From: Protea cynaroides
Taxonomy: Eukaryota; Streptophyta; Magnoliopsida; Proteales; Proteaceae
DNA: 64,000 nt
Assembly (NCBI GenBank): GCA_028583415.1
Contig: CM053265.1
Span: 35,008,873-35,072,872 of the forward strand
Direction of reading: 5' to 3'
Part shown: positions 43,201 through 56,166 of the stretch, in pieces
Layout: each line of letters opens with the position of its first letter
Position numbering within the stretch: position 1 is the stretch's first letter
Translations under genes and position numbers: made by a program
The notes under the pieces: model-generated
What the model was told of the DNA's origin: nothing
Databases searched by the model: none
Seen by the model: the letters and a program-made list of their open reading frames with translations, nothing else

Positions 43201-45268
43201 TTAAGTTACCATATATCTACTACGATATTTAATAATTAAAGGAGCTCAAGGCTTACTAATTTCCTCAAAATACCCTCTAACTAGCGTGGGGTCCTCCCTT
43301 ACATAAAGGCGTAGCATTCCCAATACTTTTGATAGTCATGAGCCTCATGCCCCACCACTCTACAGGAGAGGCATGTAACAACTTCCTCATGTTTTGGTGG
43401 TGGTTCCCTTTCAGTGGGTCTGGTGCATTACTACACTAGGTGCTTTCGACTTCCACACTGATAACATTTTTGGTGATCAGCCCTAGGTGGCATTTGGGTC
43501 CCAATAGAGGTAGGTGGTGGTTCCACTAGTGGCTCTTCATCTCCAACTCGAGGCACCTTACCCACCTCTTGTGGTGATTCATCTTCTAGGGTTGTCTTTA
43601 CTTGTTTACCCTTGTCTTATGCTATAGACATCTCTTCTTGAGGCCCTTGATGATTTCCTAGGTTATGACACTCAGCCACTATTTGTGCCACCATGCCCTT
43701 CTGTTGTTCTTGGAGACCTTGGGAAAGGTGCCTCAATAAGTCTGACACTTCTACCAAAATCGATACAAAGGTGGTGCTATTGTGCATAGCATTTGTTAGA
43801 GTTCCTATTTTCCTTTGCTGGAACTCACCATGTTGCTTGTAGACCATTATTGTGGGCTCGTCTCTCACTGTTGCAATATCCTGAGTGTCCTGACAGTCAG
43901 ACAAAATCGTGCCTTGGTCCATTGGATTGCTCGAATTTTCTTGTTTACAGGCGGAGTCCTTCTGACAAGCTGAATTAAGGAGCTATGTACAGTCCATTAC
44001 CTAGAACATCCCCAACTCGTTAGTAGACCCTCATTTATAAGGCATTCGAAATGGGAGCTCAATATTAGTAGTCCATGTAATTGTCAAATCAGTCACATCA
44101 TACAATCTCGATCACTAAAAATCTTGGCACACATTCTACCACATCCAACATCATTGGTTATTCTTAATAAAATAGAACTCAATTAATTATGCCCAAGTGT
44201 AATAGATACTAATCAGTAGAACTTCATACTAGTTCACCCCTCTATTCTTCCCACATTACACCCAAACATATATAAGGGCATCTTAGTCATTGTAATCGTA
44301 AATTCCCCTTCCTTGTTATCTCATGACCCTTATACGTATTATGAGTTTCTATTGGCCAAGTATTATTTTCTTTTTTGTGTATCTATACTCTGCATAAACC
44401 TCTCATAAGCGACAACATAACCATCAGTACTCACATGGTAAAATCAATTATCACAATTTAAGCCTCAATCTCATTCAAAATTAACTTATGTCACCACATA
44501 ATTTGATAAGTAACATGATGAGTTTGCACCATGGAATTGAAATACTTGACGGAGACAACATTCAAATTCCTTGTACATAATGAAATCATGTGGAGAGTAT
44601 AATGCATCCATGAACGTCATGTTAATCCATGCTTCGCACAAATGAAGAACTTATCATTTAAGGTTTATTTGGGTCGTGTGTTCCAAATTTCTACTCTTCC
44701 CAGGATAAAGGTCCTGGTAGTCTACCCTTATCTCGACAGTGCATTTTTGTGCAGCCAAGCCCTCTCAAACCCATCGAATGGCCTCAAGAAACATCGGGTT
44801 AGGTTCCCTATGTTTCGGAGCATAATTAGCCAAGAAGGCCTCACGGTCCCAAGTTATGACACTATGATGTTGTAGCATGATGGGCTGAGTTATTCACCAC
44901 CATTCATATGGTGCACCCACCAATTAGTAGGTAGCACACATTATCTTCTGTGCATTCGAACAGTGAAGGTTGCCAATAGTTGCCTCCATAGTTTGGATCT
45001 AATTCCCTGGGTGAAAGAGACTTGCATAGATCCCATCAAATTTTTCAGGGTTCAATTATTGAAAGCCCACCATAGTGTTCTCCACTATGTTTGGGTCCAC
45101 ACCATGAAATGGGAAGAAAGGTAGTAGCTCCCTATTAGGTCCTGTGGTTTGTGGAGACTGATAGGTGGTCAACGTGTTTGCTATGGCATGCCAATGCTCT
45201 TCTAGATCACCATCCAAAGCGGGTGCCTTAGAGGTAGGCCACCCATTAGGATGCTTGGACGGCGACAT
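43201..45268 (-). pseudogene. Family A gag (copy A4)
   Basis: Begins MSPSKHPNG at 45268, 10 nt after a splice-acceptor-like TTTACACCCAG|G. The capsid-like core at about 45050-44800 contains MEATIGNL..IMCATY and LVGAPYEWW. The ORF piece 43922-43617 includes QEQQKGMVAQIV. A knuckle-like CYQCGSRKH near 43480 and a second Cys/His stretch (CLSCRVVGHE) near 43380 follow. Several stops and frameshifts. From the gag end to the LTR is under 200 bp, so there is no pol. Confidence 0.7.
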
Positions 45269-45463
45269 ATAATTTGGCCTGGGTGTAAATATGGAAAAAG
45301 TACCAACAAACTACCCAAGGTTAGTGTCAACTTATCCCAATAACACAAGAAAAATGACATCATGTGCTAAACAATTTCTACGAAATGGATGAGGATTAAA
45401 TTAAGAGTCTTACAAGGCATAAGCATTAATTCAAGTGGTGTGGCAATCCTTGACCTCATGTTA
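45269..45463 (-). other. A4 leader remnant
   Basis: Short non-coding stretch upstream of A4 gag with the acceptor at 45279. It is cut by the family C LTR at 45464, so the A4 5' LTR and PBS are not contiguous here. Confidence 0.4.
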
Positions 45464-47139
45464 CGTAAGACCGTATTCCACTAACCGGGTTTAACAGTGT
45501 CATGCCATGTTTTCCCATCGTTACCGGCTCGAGTAAACTAGCCAGATTGACCGTGTGAAGAAACCATAAGGCGAGATAATTGAAACAATCCAAAAACAGT
45601 GAATTTTAGTTGTATGGTCGACTGACAGATGTTGTGAGGCCGACTCCTCAACCAAAAAGTGAGGACAATCAGTTTAAATTGAGTGGTTGCATAATCAACT
45701 TTGTGTGGTTGACAGATTCTACGACCACACAGTTGACCACATAAACTCATAATCGACTACGAGATTTGGAAACTTTTCAAATTTAGGGGATCTCTTTTCT
45801 AGTTGAGAGAGGACTCTATATAGAGGTTTTCCGTCTACATAGAGGATGTCCCTTAGTCTCTCTTACTCTTTTGGATCAAACCTAAACCCTAAACCTAAAG
45901 AGAAAGAAAAGGAGAAAGATAAGAAAAAGGAGAAGGAGGCTTGGGGAAGAGGAATTACAAGAGAGTTGCCAATCAGTTCCCTTCCTCTACAGCAAGGAAC
46001 CTAAGGTAAAAAAACTCACCTCTGTAGGTAATGGGAATGGCTGGATTAGATTTACCATCATCATGTTGGTGAATGGAACTCAATATTGGGGCTGAGATCA
46101 TGAGATATTCTAGTCAATTCATAGGGAATATGGAATTAGGTTAGGGAACATTTGTAGATTATAATCATCAAGGTATAAAGGCCATAGAACGACCCTTGGA
46201 GCTGTTCAATTAATGTGACCAAAGGTTAAACTGAGCTTGACCCTCGAATACAACCAGTAAGTTATGTGGTCACATCAATGGTCGACTACAAAGTGACTAG
46301 TGAGTTTACCACAGACTCTCAAGAAGTTTACACAGGGTCGTGTGGTAGCATCAATGGACGCATGATGGGCGACCACACATTCGACCACACAATGTATGGT
46401 CAACCTATACCTGCAACCACTACATCAACCACTCAACTACAGAAAGCCTAGTTCGAGGCCAAACTAGATTTTAACCTATTATAACTTATTACCATCAAAC
46501 CCTAATCTAATTTCATAAATTGTCTAGGTTGACAACTACTATAAGTGGATTTCAAAAGCTTAGAAGAGAGTTAATACTACGATCAAAGGTGAGGAAATAA
46601 GACCTAAACTAACTAGTTAATAACAAACTATTATTTTTCTTTTAATTGTCCAATGCCATGATTGTTCCCATGCTTATATGATTGTAATGTACATCTCACA
46701 TGTCATCCAATATTACTGCTATTCCTATTCATGCATATTTAATTCATTCTTTTACTCTATTGTGGATGATAGGAATAGGCATATGATTATGAGTGTGGTT
46801 AGTGTGATGTGTGGGGAGGGGTGTATGATCCCTAAACCATGCATCACATTGAAATCTTTGTATCACTCTTACCTTAGCGGAACTAGTACGTCATAGGGCA
46901 TCAGGGGGTGTTCGCAGACTGTACGGTCTTTGACTCTGTCGAGGAGCCCTAGCTCTAGCTCTATCTCTATCGATGTATTGAGGGATACTAAGATAAGGCC
47001 TTGGATACATATGGGTGACATCTAGGATTGGTTAGTTGTGAGCCCAGTTTACAAGCCCTAGCTAGTAGGAGCATATATGCTAGTATGGGTAGGGCATCCG
47101 GGAAAGTATTGGCAGTGTGTGATCTGGAAACTTTAGCTC
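45464..47139 (+). repeat. Family C LTR (C2), cut by B2
   Basis: Begins CGTAAGACCG (TG probably mutated to CG). TGGTCGACTGA/GTTGACCACA cluster at 45600-45750; CTATATAGAGG TATA box near 45813-45823; GA-rich leader; donor CCTAAG|GTAAAA near 46005; second cluster 46190-46440. It ends where B2 begins, so the small-ORF region lies outside the window. It resembles C1 (20572-22908) in order and motifs. Confidence 0.7.
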
Positions 47140-49418
47140 TATAAGACCCGTATCGAACTAACCCGGTCTTACCACCTTGAATCAGGTCTACCCATCATGG
47201 TCGAGCCAAATGGATCAAGTGCGTGAGGGAGATCACGATCCCAGGTATTAAACTCATTCAAAAACACTAAAATAAGGGGGAGGGTCGCATACCCAGGAAG
47301 GTAGGGTCGGACCCCCCCAGTATAAAAGTCAGACCCTGAGTTTTTAACCGGGGGTCGGACATTTTAGAACCAGGGGTCGATGGGATCTCCGACCCCCTCA
47401 TCGACCCCCAGTCTGTCGACAGAAACCGTGAATTAGGAACTTTTCAAATTTCAATGGGATTCTTTCCTAATCTCAATGGGACTTATTATGGGAGTTTTTA
47501 CTCTACAAATAGGACGTCCCTAAGCCTCTTTCACTCCTTTTAGAACCCTAATTGGATTGAGAGAAAGAGAAGAGAAGGAGAAGAGAAAGAGAAGAGAAGG
47601 AGAAGAGAAAGAGAAGAGAAGGAAAGTGGAGAAGAAGATCAAAGAGAAGGCTTCAGAGCGACAAGCCTAATTCTCAGGTATGGATACTATCTCCATGTAA
47701 TTCTACATACCTTAGAATAGATAGTGATGAGGGAATGATCTAGGAGAAACCCAAATCATCCATCCATGGTTAGGTTTTCATGGAAAACCATGGGGGAAAT
47801 CATAGAAACCACGTAGAGGAATAAACTATGGTTCTAAGCCATAGAACATGTAGGTAATGGATTGTAGAAGCAAGCCATAGGACCCAAACACGAAGGAATG
47901 GACTGTAAGATGAAAAATTGACTAAACCCACTGGGGGTCACACGGGGGGTCGATGGCCAATCGACCCTACCAGACCCTAACAATCAACCCCCAGTATTTG
48001 GGAAGTCCATAATCTGGGTGGTAGCACCCAGGGTTGATGGAACCTCCGACCCTGGCATCGACCCCCAGTTAACAGCATGCTTTTTAAAATCAGAATTAAT
48101 TCTAATTAAATTATATCAACTTGATTAGGTCTTCTAGTGATATAATATTGATATATAGTTGAGTCTTAAAGCTTAAAAGAGGATCTACGATCAAGCAAAG
48201 GTGAGGGAACAAGACCTAAACTAATTGGTTAATAATAAACTATTTTATTCTTAAGTCCAATGCCATGATTGATTCTATGCGTGTATGCTTCAACATCATC
48301 CAATATTTCTATTATTATTGTTTATGCATATTTAATTGTTTATAACATGATGAGGATGATGATGATAGGAATAGGCATGTGGATGTATGTGTGTGGTTGG
48401 GGTGCTTGATGCGAGCGAGTATCAAGGGGAGGTGTCATAAGCGGGGCCTCAACACTCTAGCTCTATCTCTAACTCAAGTCTTATCCACTGACATCGTCGT
48501 ATCGCTATTACCTTAGTAGAACTATTACGTCGTAGGATATGAGGGGAGGTGGTCTCGGACCGTGTAGTCTCTGACTCTGTCGGGGGGCCTTTTCCCTATC
48601 TCTATGGACGTAATGAGGGATGCTGGGGTGAGGCCTTGGATATACTGTTTGGCATTAGGATTGGTTAGTTGCGAGCCCAGTTTGCGAGCCCTTGCCAGCA
48701 GGGGCTTAAGTGTTGGTATGGGCAACGGGTAAAGTAATAAATGAGAACTGTGCGTGGACATTGTCCATGGTGGGTGCATGTGGGACGACAGTAAATGTTA
48801 CCTTTGGGTGGCTTCACACACACGTGTATGGAGGTGCGGCGGCAATAAAGGTGATCTCTGGCCACCTATCCTTTCTATAGCACATTGCAAACTTATTTAC
48901 AAGACCAAAGATATGAATTGAATGCATGCATATGTTTGTTGCTTTGTTTTGTTTACTCACTGAGCAATGATATGTACTCACCCTCTCGACGTCAAATATT
49001 TTTAGTTGATGATGCAGGTACTACGGTCGAAGATTATATGAGTGCCCCGGTGTATGCGCGTATTGCTGCAATGGAAGCCGAAGACTTAGTGGATATGCAT
49101 GACCCCTCATGCGAGTGCAACTCATGCATATTCTATTAGATTTTATTTGAATTTATAAATGGATGTAATTAATATTCTATTTATTTATGTCTCAGTTGAT
49201 ACAAAAATAACTCAATATTTTAATTATGATTATTATAGTTAGATTTCTCAGTTCATTTTCTATAAGACTTCCGCTATTGTGTATTTATTTTGATTATGGT
49301 TGTGGATGTGCATGGTTTTATTTTTAATGGATATAGCCTATTAGAGATCCTGGTTGAACCGTTTGTTTATTAGCGGTTCATCACACTGTTCTGAATGGTA
49401 CAAAATTGGGGTGTGACA
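47140..49418 (+). repeat. 5' LTR of B2
   Basis: 2,279 bp, TATAAGACCC to GGTGTGACA. Arrays at 47283-47410 and 47935-48070. The TATA position reads CTACAAATAGGACGTCCC near 47500. A GAGAAGGAGAAGAGAAAGA leader repeat occupies 47560-47620. Donor TTCTCAG|GTATGG at 47677/47678. Acceptor GATGCAG near 49017; small ORF to 49139. The AATAAACGTT motifs are eroded here. Confidence 0.93.
49038..49139 (+). CDS. LTR small ORF, copy B2
   Basis: 33 codons from ATG to TAG, ending DMHDPSCECNSCIFY. From the acceptor the frame is again 42 codons. Compared with B0, the last eleven codons change mostly at third positions (TCT/TCA, TCG/TCA, TGT/TGC, TTT/TTC), and both Cys-rich elements are retained. Confidence 0.5.
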   Translation: MSAPVYARIAAMEAEDLVDMHDPSCECNSCIFY

Positions 49419-49421
49419 ACT

Positions 49422-49433
49422 TGGTATCAGAGC
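49422..49433 (+). promoter_or_regulatory. Primer-binding site, initiator Met tRNA (B2)
   Basis: TGGTATCAGAGC, three bases after the LTR end at 49418. Confidence 0.97.
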
Positions 49434-49715
49434 ATCTCAGGCTTTTTTTGTGAAACCGCATACTTCCACAAAAGGTCATGAACTGAGATAGGATAAAAAT
49501 TTAAAATATGTAATATTAACACACCATAAGCATCCGTGTTGTTTGAGACTAAACTGAAAGAGAATAATGCATCTATTAAATGGGAAACAAATTTATATAC
49601 AACCAAAAAAGAAGAACAAATGATTATATATATATGATTAAAGCAGTGTATAGTCCACAGTCCGGATAATTACTCTAAAATACAAAACGAAAAAAAAATA
49701 AAATAAAATAGTACA

Positions 49716-51130
49716 TCAAGAAGCTCGAGGTGATGGGGGTGGCGGTGCCTCATGATCTCTATCATAGTCATTTGCGTAGACTCTAGTCAACCAAGCTATT
49801 TGAGTCTGGGTCGTCTGGAGACTAGCTGTGAGATCAGTCACCCACTGGTCAGTCACACACTGAGCATCCCTCAGCTCTCCCATCTTCTGATCCGATACGT
49901 GCTGAGCAGCTAGAAGCTCTCCCACCCGCTGATCCGACACACGCTGAGCAACCAGAAGCTCTCCCACCCGTTGATCGGATGAGCACTGAGCCTCTAGAAG
50001 CTCTTCCATCCTCAGGTCAGACATACGCTGAGCCACTCGTATCTCGTGCAATATCCTCATCATGTCATCTGATGGAGAATACGATGGACCAACTGCATGC
50101 GAAGGATCAGCTGAAGAAGACGGACCAGCTCCAGTAGCATGAGTAGGTGATAGAGGAGGTATGGCATCTACATCCATTTATAGCCGATCATCATCATCCC
50201 CATGAACCCCTCCTCTAGTGGCTGCTACTGCTGCCTCAACGTCAGCCATCTCCACTTGAGTGCGAGGGCGCACCATCGCGTTCCTCTCCCCATCACTGAC
50301 ATGGGCATCCCGCATGCCCATCTTGCAGATGGCCTCCAATCCAGAGGGGATGGGAAGGATTTCTCCTGAATCTTCTCATCCAATAAATCAACCCCCAGGT
50401 GGGTAAGCAAGGTAGTGATCGTGCGTCCATAAGGAAGGTTGCCAGTGTGACAGGGCAACATGGCATTGATAATCGTACGTATGATGATGTAGGGAAGGAA
50501 GACGGGCTGCCTAGTGCATATGCAGTATAATAGATACTGGGTCAACTGGGAGACCCTCTTGTAATGACCACTCTGCAGTATCAGGTTATGCTGAATGATC
50601 TTGCAGTATACCCGAGGATCTGAACTCAGATAACTCGCTTTCATCTCCCAGCGATCAGGTCTGATGAGCTGACTATCGATCTCAGCCCTCATTTGTAGAG
50701 AAAAGAACTAGGGCTCTCCAGGAGCACAGAACACCAAGGGGCCAGCATAGGAAATGCCCAACAAGTCGTCCAGCTGCCGATAATCAAATGAAACATCAAC
50801 CCCCTTGACGTAGTTGGTAATCCGAAGATCACCACCCCTCTCAACATCATTGTAATCTCCGACCACCTGGAGATTACAGTAGAACTGGCGTACCAAGTTA
50901 GGATGGGTACACACATCATAGGTGATGATGGGAAGCCATCCCATATCACCAAAGGCCCCCTCCACATTGAACAAGGCTAAGCTAGCCAAGTCCACATTGC
51001 GGCCTCCCTCTACCTTCTTGCGAGCGTAGTGGGCATATTGTGTCTCGGCTTTACTGGAACAGAAGCGAAGACGGTCGTGAACTCTGGGTACCTTCGTACG
51101 AACCATAGTATCTGTAAATAAAAAAGATAA
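49716..51130 (-). pseudogene. Opposite-strand gene in the B2 leader
   Basis: Homologue of the B1 gene. The ATG at 51106 (MVRTKVPRVHD) lies just after a strong acceptor TTTTATTTACAG|AT (about 51114). The globular domain runs to about 50350 with one stop near 50710 and a frameshift near 50345 (the DW..ICKMGM segment is in another frame). TAA separates it from the last 153 codons (50177-49716). That part is Pro/Ala-rich, then four to five 14-residue repeats of the type SDQRVGELLxAQ, then a short acidic/Pro tail. B1 has about two of these repeats. It is probably a nuclear or DNA-related protein of unknown role; I cannot assign a function. Confidence 0.72.
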
Positions 51131-51619
51131 ACAAATAATGGGTTAGTAGAGAGGAAAAACCCAAAATTTCGACATAATAACGACGTAAATTGGTCAAAAG
51201 CCTCACTTTACACCCATACATGTGGACAGGAGGACTTACATAGATGCTAAACTACCCAGTGAAACTCATACAGTCGGAAATTTCAACTAATTAGATTGAA
51301 TTGCAAGAAATTTCAAGAAATTCAAAATCTCGACAAAATTAGGGCAAAAATTATAAATATCAAGTTTCTCGATAACCAATCGATGAAACTCAAATATTTT
51401 TTAGGGCTTTCGTTCCTCAAGTCACCAACAATAAAAGCCCCCAATAAAAATCAAAATTTTACGGTGGGAAAAAGTTTAACTTGAAAATACGAGATAAACG
51501 AGCAAAAACATAGGTAAAGAAACCTAAAAACTTGAAAAGGTAGAAGAGGGACGAGTTGAGTCGAAGTGGAGAAGAAAGAATGGGAAATGGACTTTGAATT
51601 GGAACTTAAAAATCGGATT

Positions 51620-51850
51620 TTTAGTCCGGGGGTCGAAAATTTCAATGAAAACAATCGACCCACCCATCGACCCCCGCATCGACCCTCGGCTCTCGGGAAT
51701 CAGACAGAGAACCATGGGTCGCACCCTGGGTCGAACATCCTCCGACCCCCCCCCCCCCATCGACCCCCGGCTCTCGGGAAGAATGGGTGAATTCCTAGGG
51801 TCGCAGACTAAGGGTCGGACACCCATAGGCCCCCACCATCGACCCTACAG
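51620..51850. promoter_or_regulatory. GGGTCG/CGACCC array upstream of gag and of the opposite-strand gene (B2)
   Basis: About a dozen GGGTCG/CGACCC motifs in 230 bp, with a run of ten C near 51745. It holds the same position as 29690-29885 in B1. Confidence 0.6.
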
Positions 51851-51968
51851 TGAAAACACAGCATTTTCGACAGAATGATCTGAAAAATTTGAAATTTGCA
51901 ATTGTTAGTGGTTTTAAAATATGAGAATGAAGTATTTAATGATTGTATCTCGTGTTCAATGATTTCAG

Positions 51969-53259
51969 GCAATCCCACTATCAGATTAATTAATGGCGGG
52001 ACACAGAGCAACCAGACAGAGCCGTAACTCTATCCCACCACCACCACCGGTGGGGGAAGATTACCAGACACACCCGGAAACACAAGGGAACATGAACACG
52101 GCACCGTCCGTCATAAATGGGCAGGCAAATCCTACCAATCTGCCAGCTCCACCTACAGACTTGGCCACAGTCGTAATGAACTTGACCCAACAGTTGCAAT
52201 AGATATAACAAGCACAAGCTACAATCCAAGCTGCCATAGGCATAACTCTTCCAACTGCACAAACACCTCCAATGCCAGCCGGACAGGAAAGCACAGCACC
52301 AGGGGGGAGTAACACAGTACCCCACACACCTCAGACTCCTATCATGCAGGCTCAAGTACTGAATCCTGAGATAGCTCAAGGTGGATACCAATACCAACCA
52401 CCTATGTATGGAGCGTATGTCCCGCAGAAACTAGACCACTCCAAACTGGTGGAGCGTTTTCTAAAACTAAAGCTCTGAGAGTTTAATGGCAAGCTAGCAG
52501 ATCCCTTGTGGCCGGCACACTGGGTTGACGAAATGAAAAGAAATTTTATGATGATGACACTAAATAAAGAAGAAAAAGTGTTGTGTGCCACCTTTATGCT
52601 GAAAGGAGATGCACACCATTGGTGGAGGTCTACCAGGACGTATTTACTTACAAAGCACGCCCAACTGATTTGGGATATTTATAAAGAGGCGTTCTTTGAG
52701 AAGTACTTTCCGAGAAGTTTCAAAGATTCTATGGAAAGAGAGTTCCTGAGTTTTTATCAGGGGCAGATGACCGTGGATGCGTATCAACAGCGTTATGAAG
52801 AGTTTTTCTTCTTTGCACCCACTAGTATGCAAGAGGAAAACACAAAGACCCGAAGTTTCGTCATGGGACTTAAGGGAAGCATCCGTGAGCACGTTCTGGG
52901 ACATGAAAAGAAAATTTATAACGAAGTGGCAGAAATTGCTCGAGTTATAGAATCAAGCCAGAAGGAGAGTTATTTCATGCAAAACAAAGGTATAAAAAGG
53001 CCAGCTGGAAATTCTTATAATGGAGGGAATAACAAGACATTCAAACCCTTTCGTGCTCATGGCTTTACCGCTACAACCAAGACTACTCCCATAGCTCGAC
53101 AGCAACAAAAGCCAATTACTAAAGGGATAAAATGTTTTAACTGCAACCAAGTGGGACATATAGCAAGGGAATGTCCTAAGCCCAAGAAACAGCTACATCA
53201 AGGACGAGTTTACGCGGTTACATCAGAGGATGGTACCGCATCGCCTGATGTGGTCACAG
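51969..53259 (+). pseudogene. B2 gag
   Basis: Acceptor CAATGATTTCAG|G at 51968/51969, ATG at 51993 (MAGHRATRQSR). Pro/Gln-rich N-terminus, gag domain at 52480-52960 (HWVDEMKRNF, DAHHWWRST, EKYFPRSFKD), and an intact CCHC knuckle CFNCNQVGHIAREC at about 53131-53172. TAG near 52201 (from CAG) and TGA near 52477 interrupt it; 254 codons from 52506 are open to the gap. Same architecture as the B3 gag. Confidence 0.92.
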
Positions 53260-53333
53260 GTATGACTTAATTTTTTTTTAGTTAGTTGTATTACATTGTA
53301 TGAGCATGTAGACTAAACCAAAACAAATCACAA
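53260..53333 (+). other. Putative mini-intron between gag and protease (B2), acceptor mutated
   Basis: Donor CACAG|GTATGA, T-rich interior, GAGCATGTAGACTAA block. At the acceptor the expected CACAG is CACAA, so use of the next AG would shift the frame by one base. 74 nt against 70 in B1 and 69 in B3. Confidence 0.5.
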
Positions 53334-56166
53334 GTATCGTACCTATTAATGGCATTCTCGCCAGAGTACTCTTTGATTCAGGAGCTACTCATTCCTTTAT
53401 ATCTATGACATTTGGAAAGAAGTTACCCCTTAAATCCTTAGACTACAAACTACTTGTACGATCATCTATGGGATTAGAAGTGGAGTTAGAAAAAGGTGAT
53501 GGACCATGTCCAGTTCTTATTGGTAAAAGATCTTGGATGCAACCTTGATCCAACTTGAGATGGCAGACTTTGACGTCATCTTGGGAATGGACTGGTTAGT
53601 TCGGCATTCTACAAACCTATTGTGTGCCAAAAAGAAGCTGACATTTAAAGACAAAGAGGGCGCAGAGTTTAGTTTCTTGGGAACCAAACATCCACGTAAA
53701 CGAAAGCTCATACTCTCTGCGCTAAAGACTAAGAAGTGCCTTGAGAAAGGAGCAGTCAGGTATTTAGTATCTGTGGTCGACCTTACCAAGGAAGCACCAC
53801 GAATGGAAGATATTGATGTCGTGCGTGACTATCCAGACGTATTTCCTGAAGAATTACCAGGATTACCACCCGACCGAGCTACAGAGTTTGTTTTAGATCT
53901 TATACCTGGAGCCGCACCAGTATCGAAAGCACCTTATCAAATGGCTCCTACTGAATTGAAGGAATTGAAAGTACAACTAGAAGAACTGTTAGACAAGGGT
54001 TACATTCGCCCTAGCATATCACCATGGGGAGTGCCAGTATTATTCGTGAAGAAGGAGGACGGTAGCGTTTAATTGTGTATAGACTACCGATAACTGAATA
54101 AACTGACAATCAAGAATTGGTATCCGTTGCCTCGGATCGATGACCTATTCGATCAGTTGCAAGGTGCCAAAGTGTTCTACGAGATCGATCTTCGGTCAGG
54201 CTACCATCAGTTGAAGATTAAGGATGGTGATATTCCCAAGACAGCATTCAGGACCAGATATGGACATTATGAATTTTTGGTCATGTCTTTTGGATTGACA
54301 AACGCACCAGCAACCTTTGTGGAACTTATGAACCGGGTTTTCCATGACATGTTGGATACGTTGGTTATTGTATTCATTGATGATATACTAGTCTACTCCA
54401 AAGACGAGGAAACTCATGTCAAGAATCTAAACGCCGTTCTGCAGCAACTACGTAAGGAGAAGCTCTATGCCAAATTTTCAAAGTGTGAGTTTTGGCTAAA
54501 GGAAGTCGCATTTCTAGGCCATGTAATATCCGCTGAAGGAATTAAAGTGCATCCCAGCAAGATCGAGGCTATTGTAAAGTGGGAAGCACTGAAGAGCGTT
54601 GCAAAAATTAGAAGTTTTCTGGGTCTAGCTGGGTATTATCGACGATTTGTGGAAGACTATTCCCGAATTGCCGTTCCTCTTACCAGTTTAACTAAGAAGG
54701 GCGAGAAGTTTGTCTGGACGGATAAATGCGAGATGAGTTTCTAAATGTTGAACGCTATATTGATATAAGCTCCAATCTTGACCATCCCAATTCCAGGACA
54801 ACCATTTATCTTGTACACCGATGCGTTAGGACTAAGATTAGGATGTGTACACATGCAAGGAGAACAAGTAATTGCTTATGCCTCAAGACAACTAAAGACA
54901 CATGAGAAGAACTATCCTACACATGATTTGGAACTAGCGACAGTAGTACATGCTATCAAAATATGGAGACATTATCTGTTCGGGGAGAAGTTTCAGATTA
55001 AATCAGACCGTAGAAGTCTTACTTATCTATTTAATCAGAAGGAGCTGAATATGAGACAAAGCAGATGGCTAGAACTATTGAAAGACTATGATTGTAATAT
55101 CCAGTATCATCCATGGAAAGCTAATGTAGTAGCTGATGCGTTGAGTAGAAAGGCAATGATAAACTCTCAGGGGGAGGTTAGCACAACTGCCGCAATGTGT
55201 ACTACCAGAAAGGTATTCAAGCACGATAATGAACAGTTTGTGATAGATGCACCAGATGGATCAGCCAACCAAGGATTTATTTATCAATTTTTAATATGTT
55301 CGCCGCATTGAAGATTATACCAGATATAGTAGATGAAGTGAGGACAGCTATCAAATCAGACCCTTACCTAAGAACGGTACAAGGGGACATCAAAAAAGGT
55401 AAGACTAACCCTGAGTTCACCTTGGACGAAGAAAAGGTATTGAAGTACAAAGGAAGAATATGTCTACCCGAAATAGAAAGCTTGGACATTAGACACCGAT
55501 TGATGAAAGAAGCCCATACCACCATCTATTCGATACATCCTAGAAGTACAAAAATGTATCATGATCTAATGAAATTAGATTGGTGGAGAGGAATGAAAGA
55601 AGATGTAGCTAAGTTCGTGTCTCAATGCCTAAATTGTCAAAAAGTAAAGGTTGAACAACAAAGACCGGCAGGACTGTTACAACCATTACCGAAACCAGCA
55701 TGGAAATGGGACTGCATCACTATGGACTTTGTCACAAGATTACCATTGACTCCTCGAGTAGTTGACGCGGTTTGGGTGATTGTAGACCGCCTGAATAAAA
55801 TAGCTTGTTTTATACCTATACGACCTCAGTATACACTGGAGAGGTTAGCTAAGCTGTATGTGGATAACATTGGGCGATTACACGGTGTACCTAAAAGCAT
55901 TGTGTCCGATAGAGATCCACGATTTACTTCAAAGTTTTGGGAAGGATTGCAAAAGGCTATGGCTACAACACTGAAGTTTAGTACTGCATTCCATCCATAG
56001 ACAGATGTATAGTCAGAGCGTACAATTCAGATTCTAGAAGATATGCTTCGAGCATGTGTAATTGATTTTAAAGGATCATGGGATGAAAAGTTACCACTGA
56101 TTGAGTTTGCTTATAATAATAGCTATCAGGCTACTATACAGATGTCACCCTATGAAGCACTGTATG
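53334..56166 (+). pseudogene. B2 pol, truncated in integrase
   Basis: Protease DSGATHSF near 53380; a one-base deletion near 53525 shifts frame. RT with FIDD near 54380. RNase H has TLYTDAL-like text (Ser of the DAS motif replaced by Leu) near 54820 and ADALSR near 55130. Integrase has a zinc finger (CLNCQKV, about 55625), TMDFVT and SDRDP (55905). Stops lie at about 54070, 54090 and 54744, a frame change near 55290, and TAG at 55998 and 56011. The stop after FHP at 55998 is also in B1. It ends at 56166, where B3 is inserted; the chromodomain is outside the window. Confidence 0.93.

Larger units (their letters stand above)
47140..56166 (+). mobile_element. Family B element B2, 3' part outside the window
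   Basis: Inserted in family C LTR C2 (left flank AGCTC). 5' LTR 47140-49418; PBS 49422-49433; opposite-strand gene 51120-49716; gag 51993-53259; gap 53260-53333; pol 53334-56166, cut in the integrase by B3. Its LTR has GGGGGTCG/CGACCCCC variants where B1 has GGGTCG. Stops and frameshifts show that it is dead. Confidence 0.93.
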
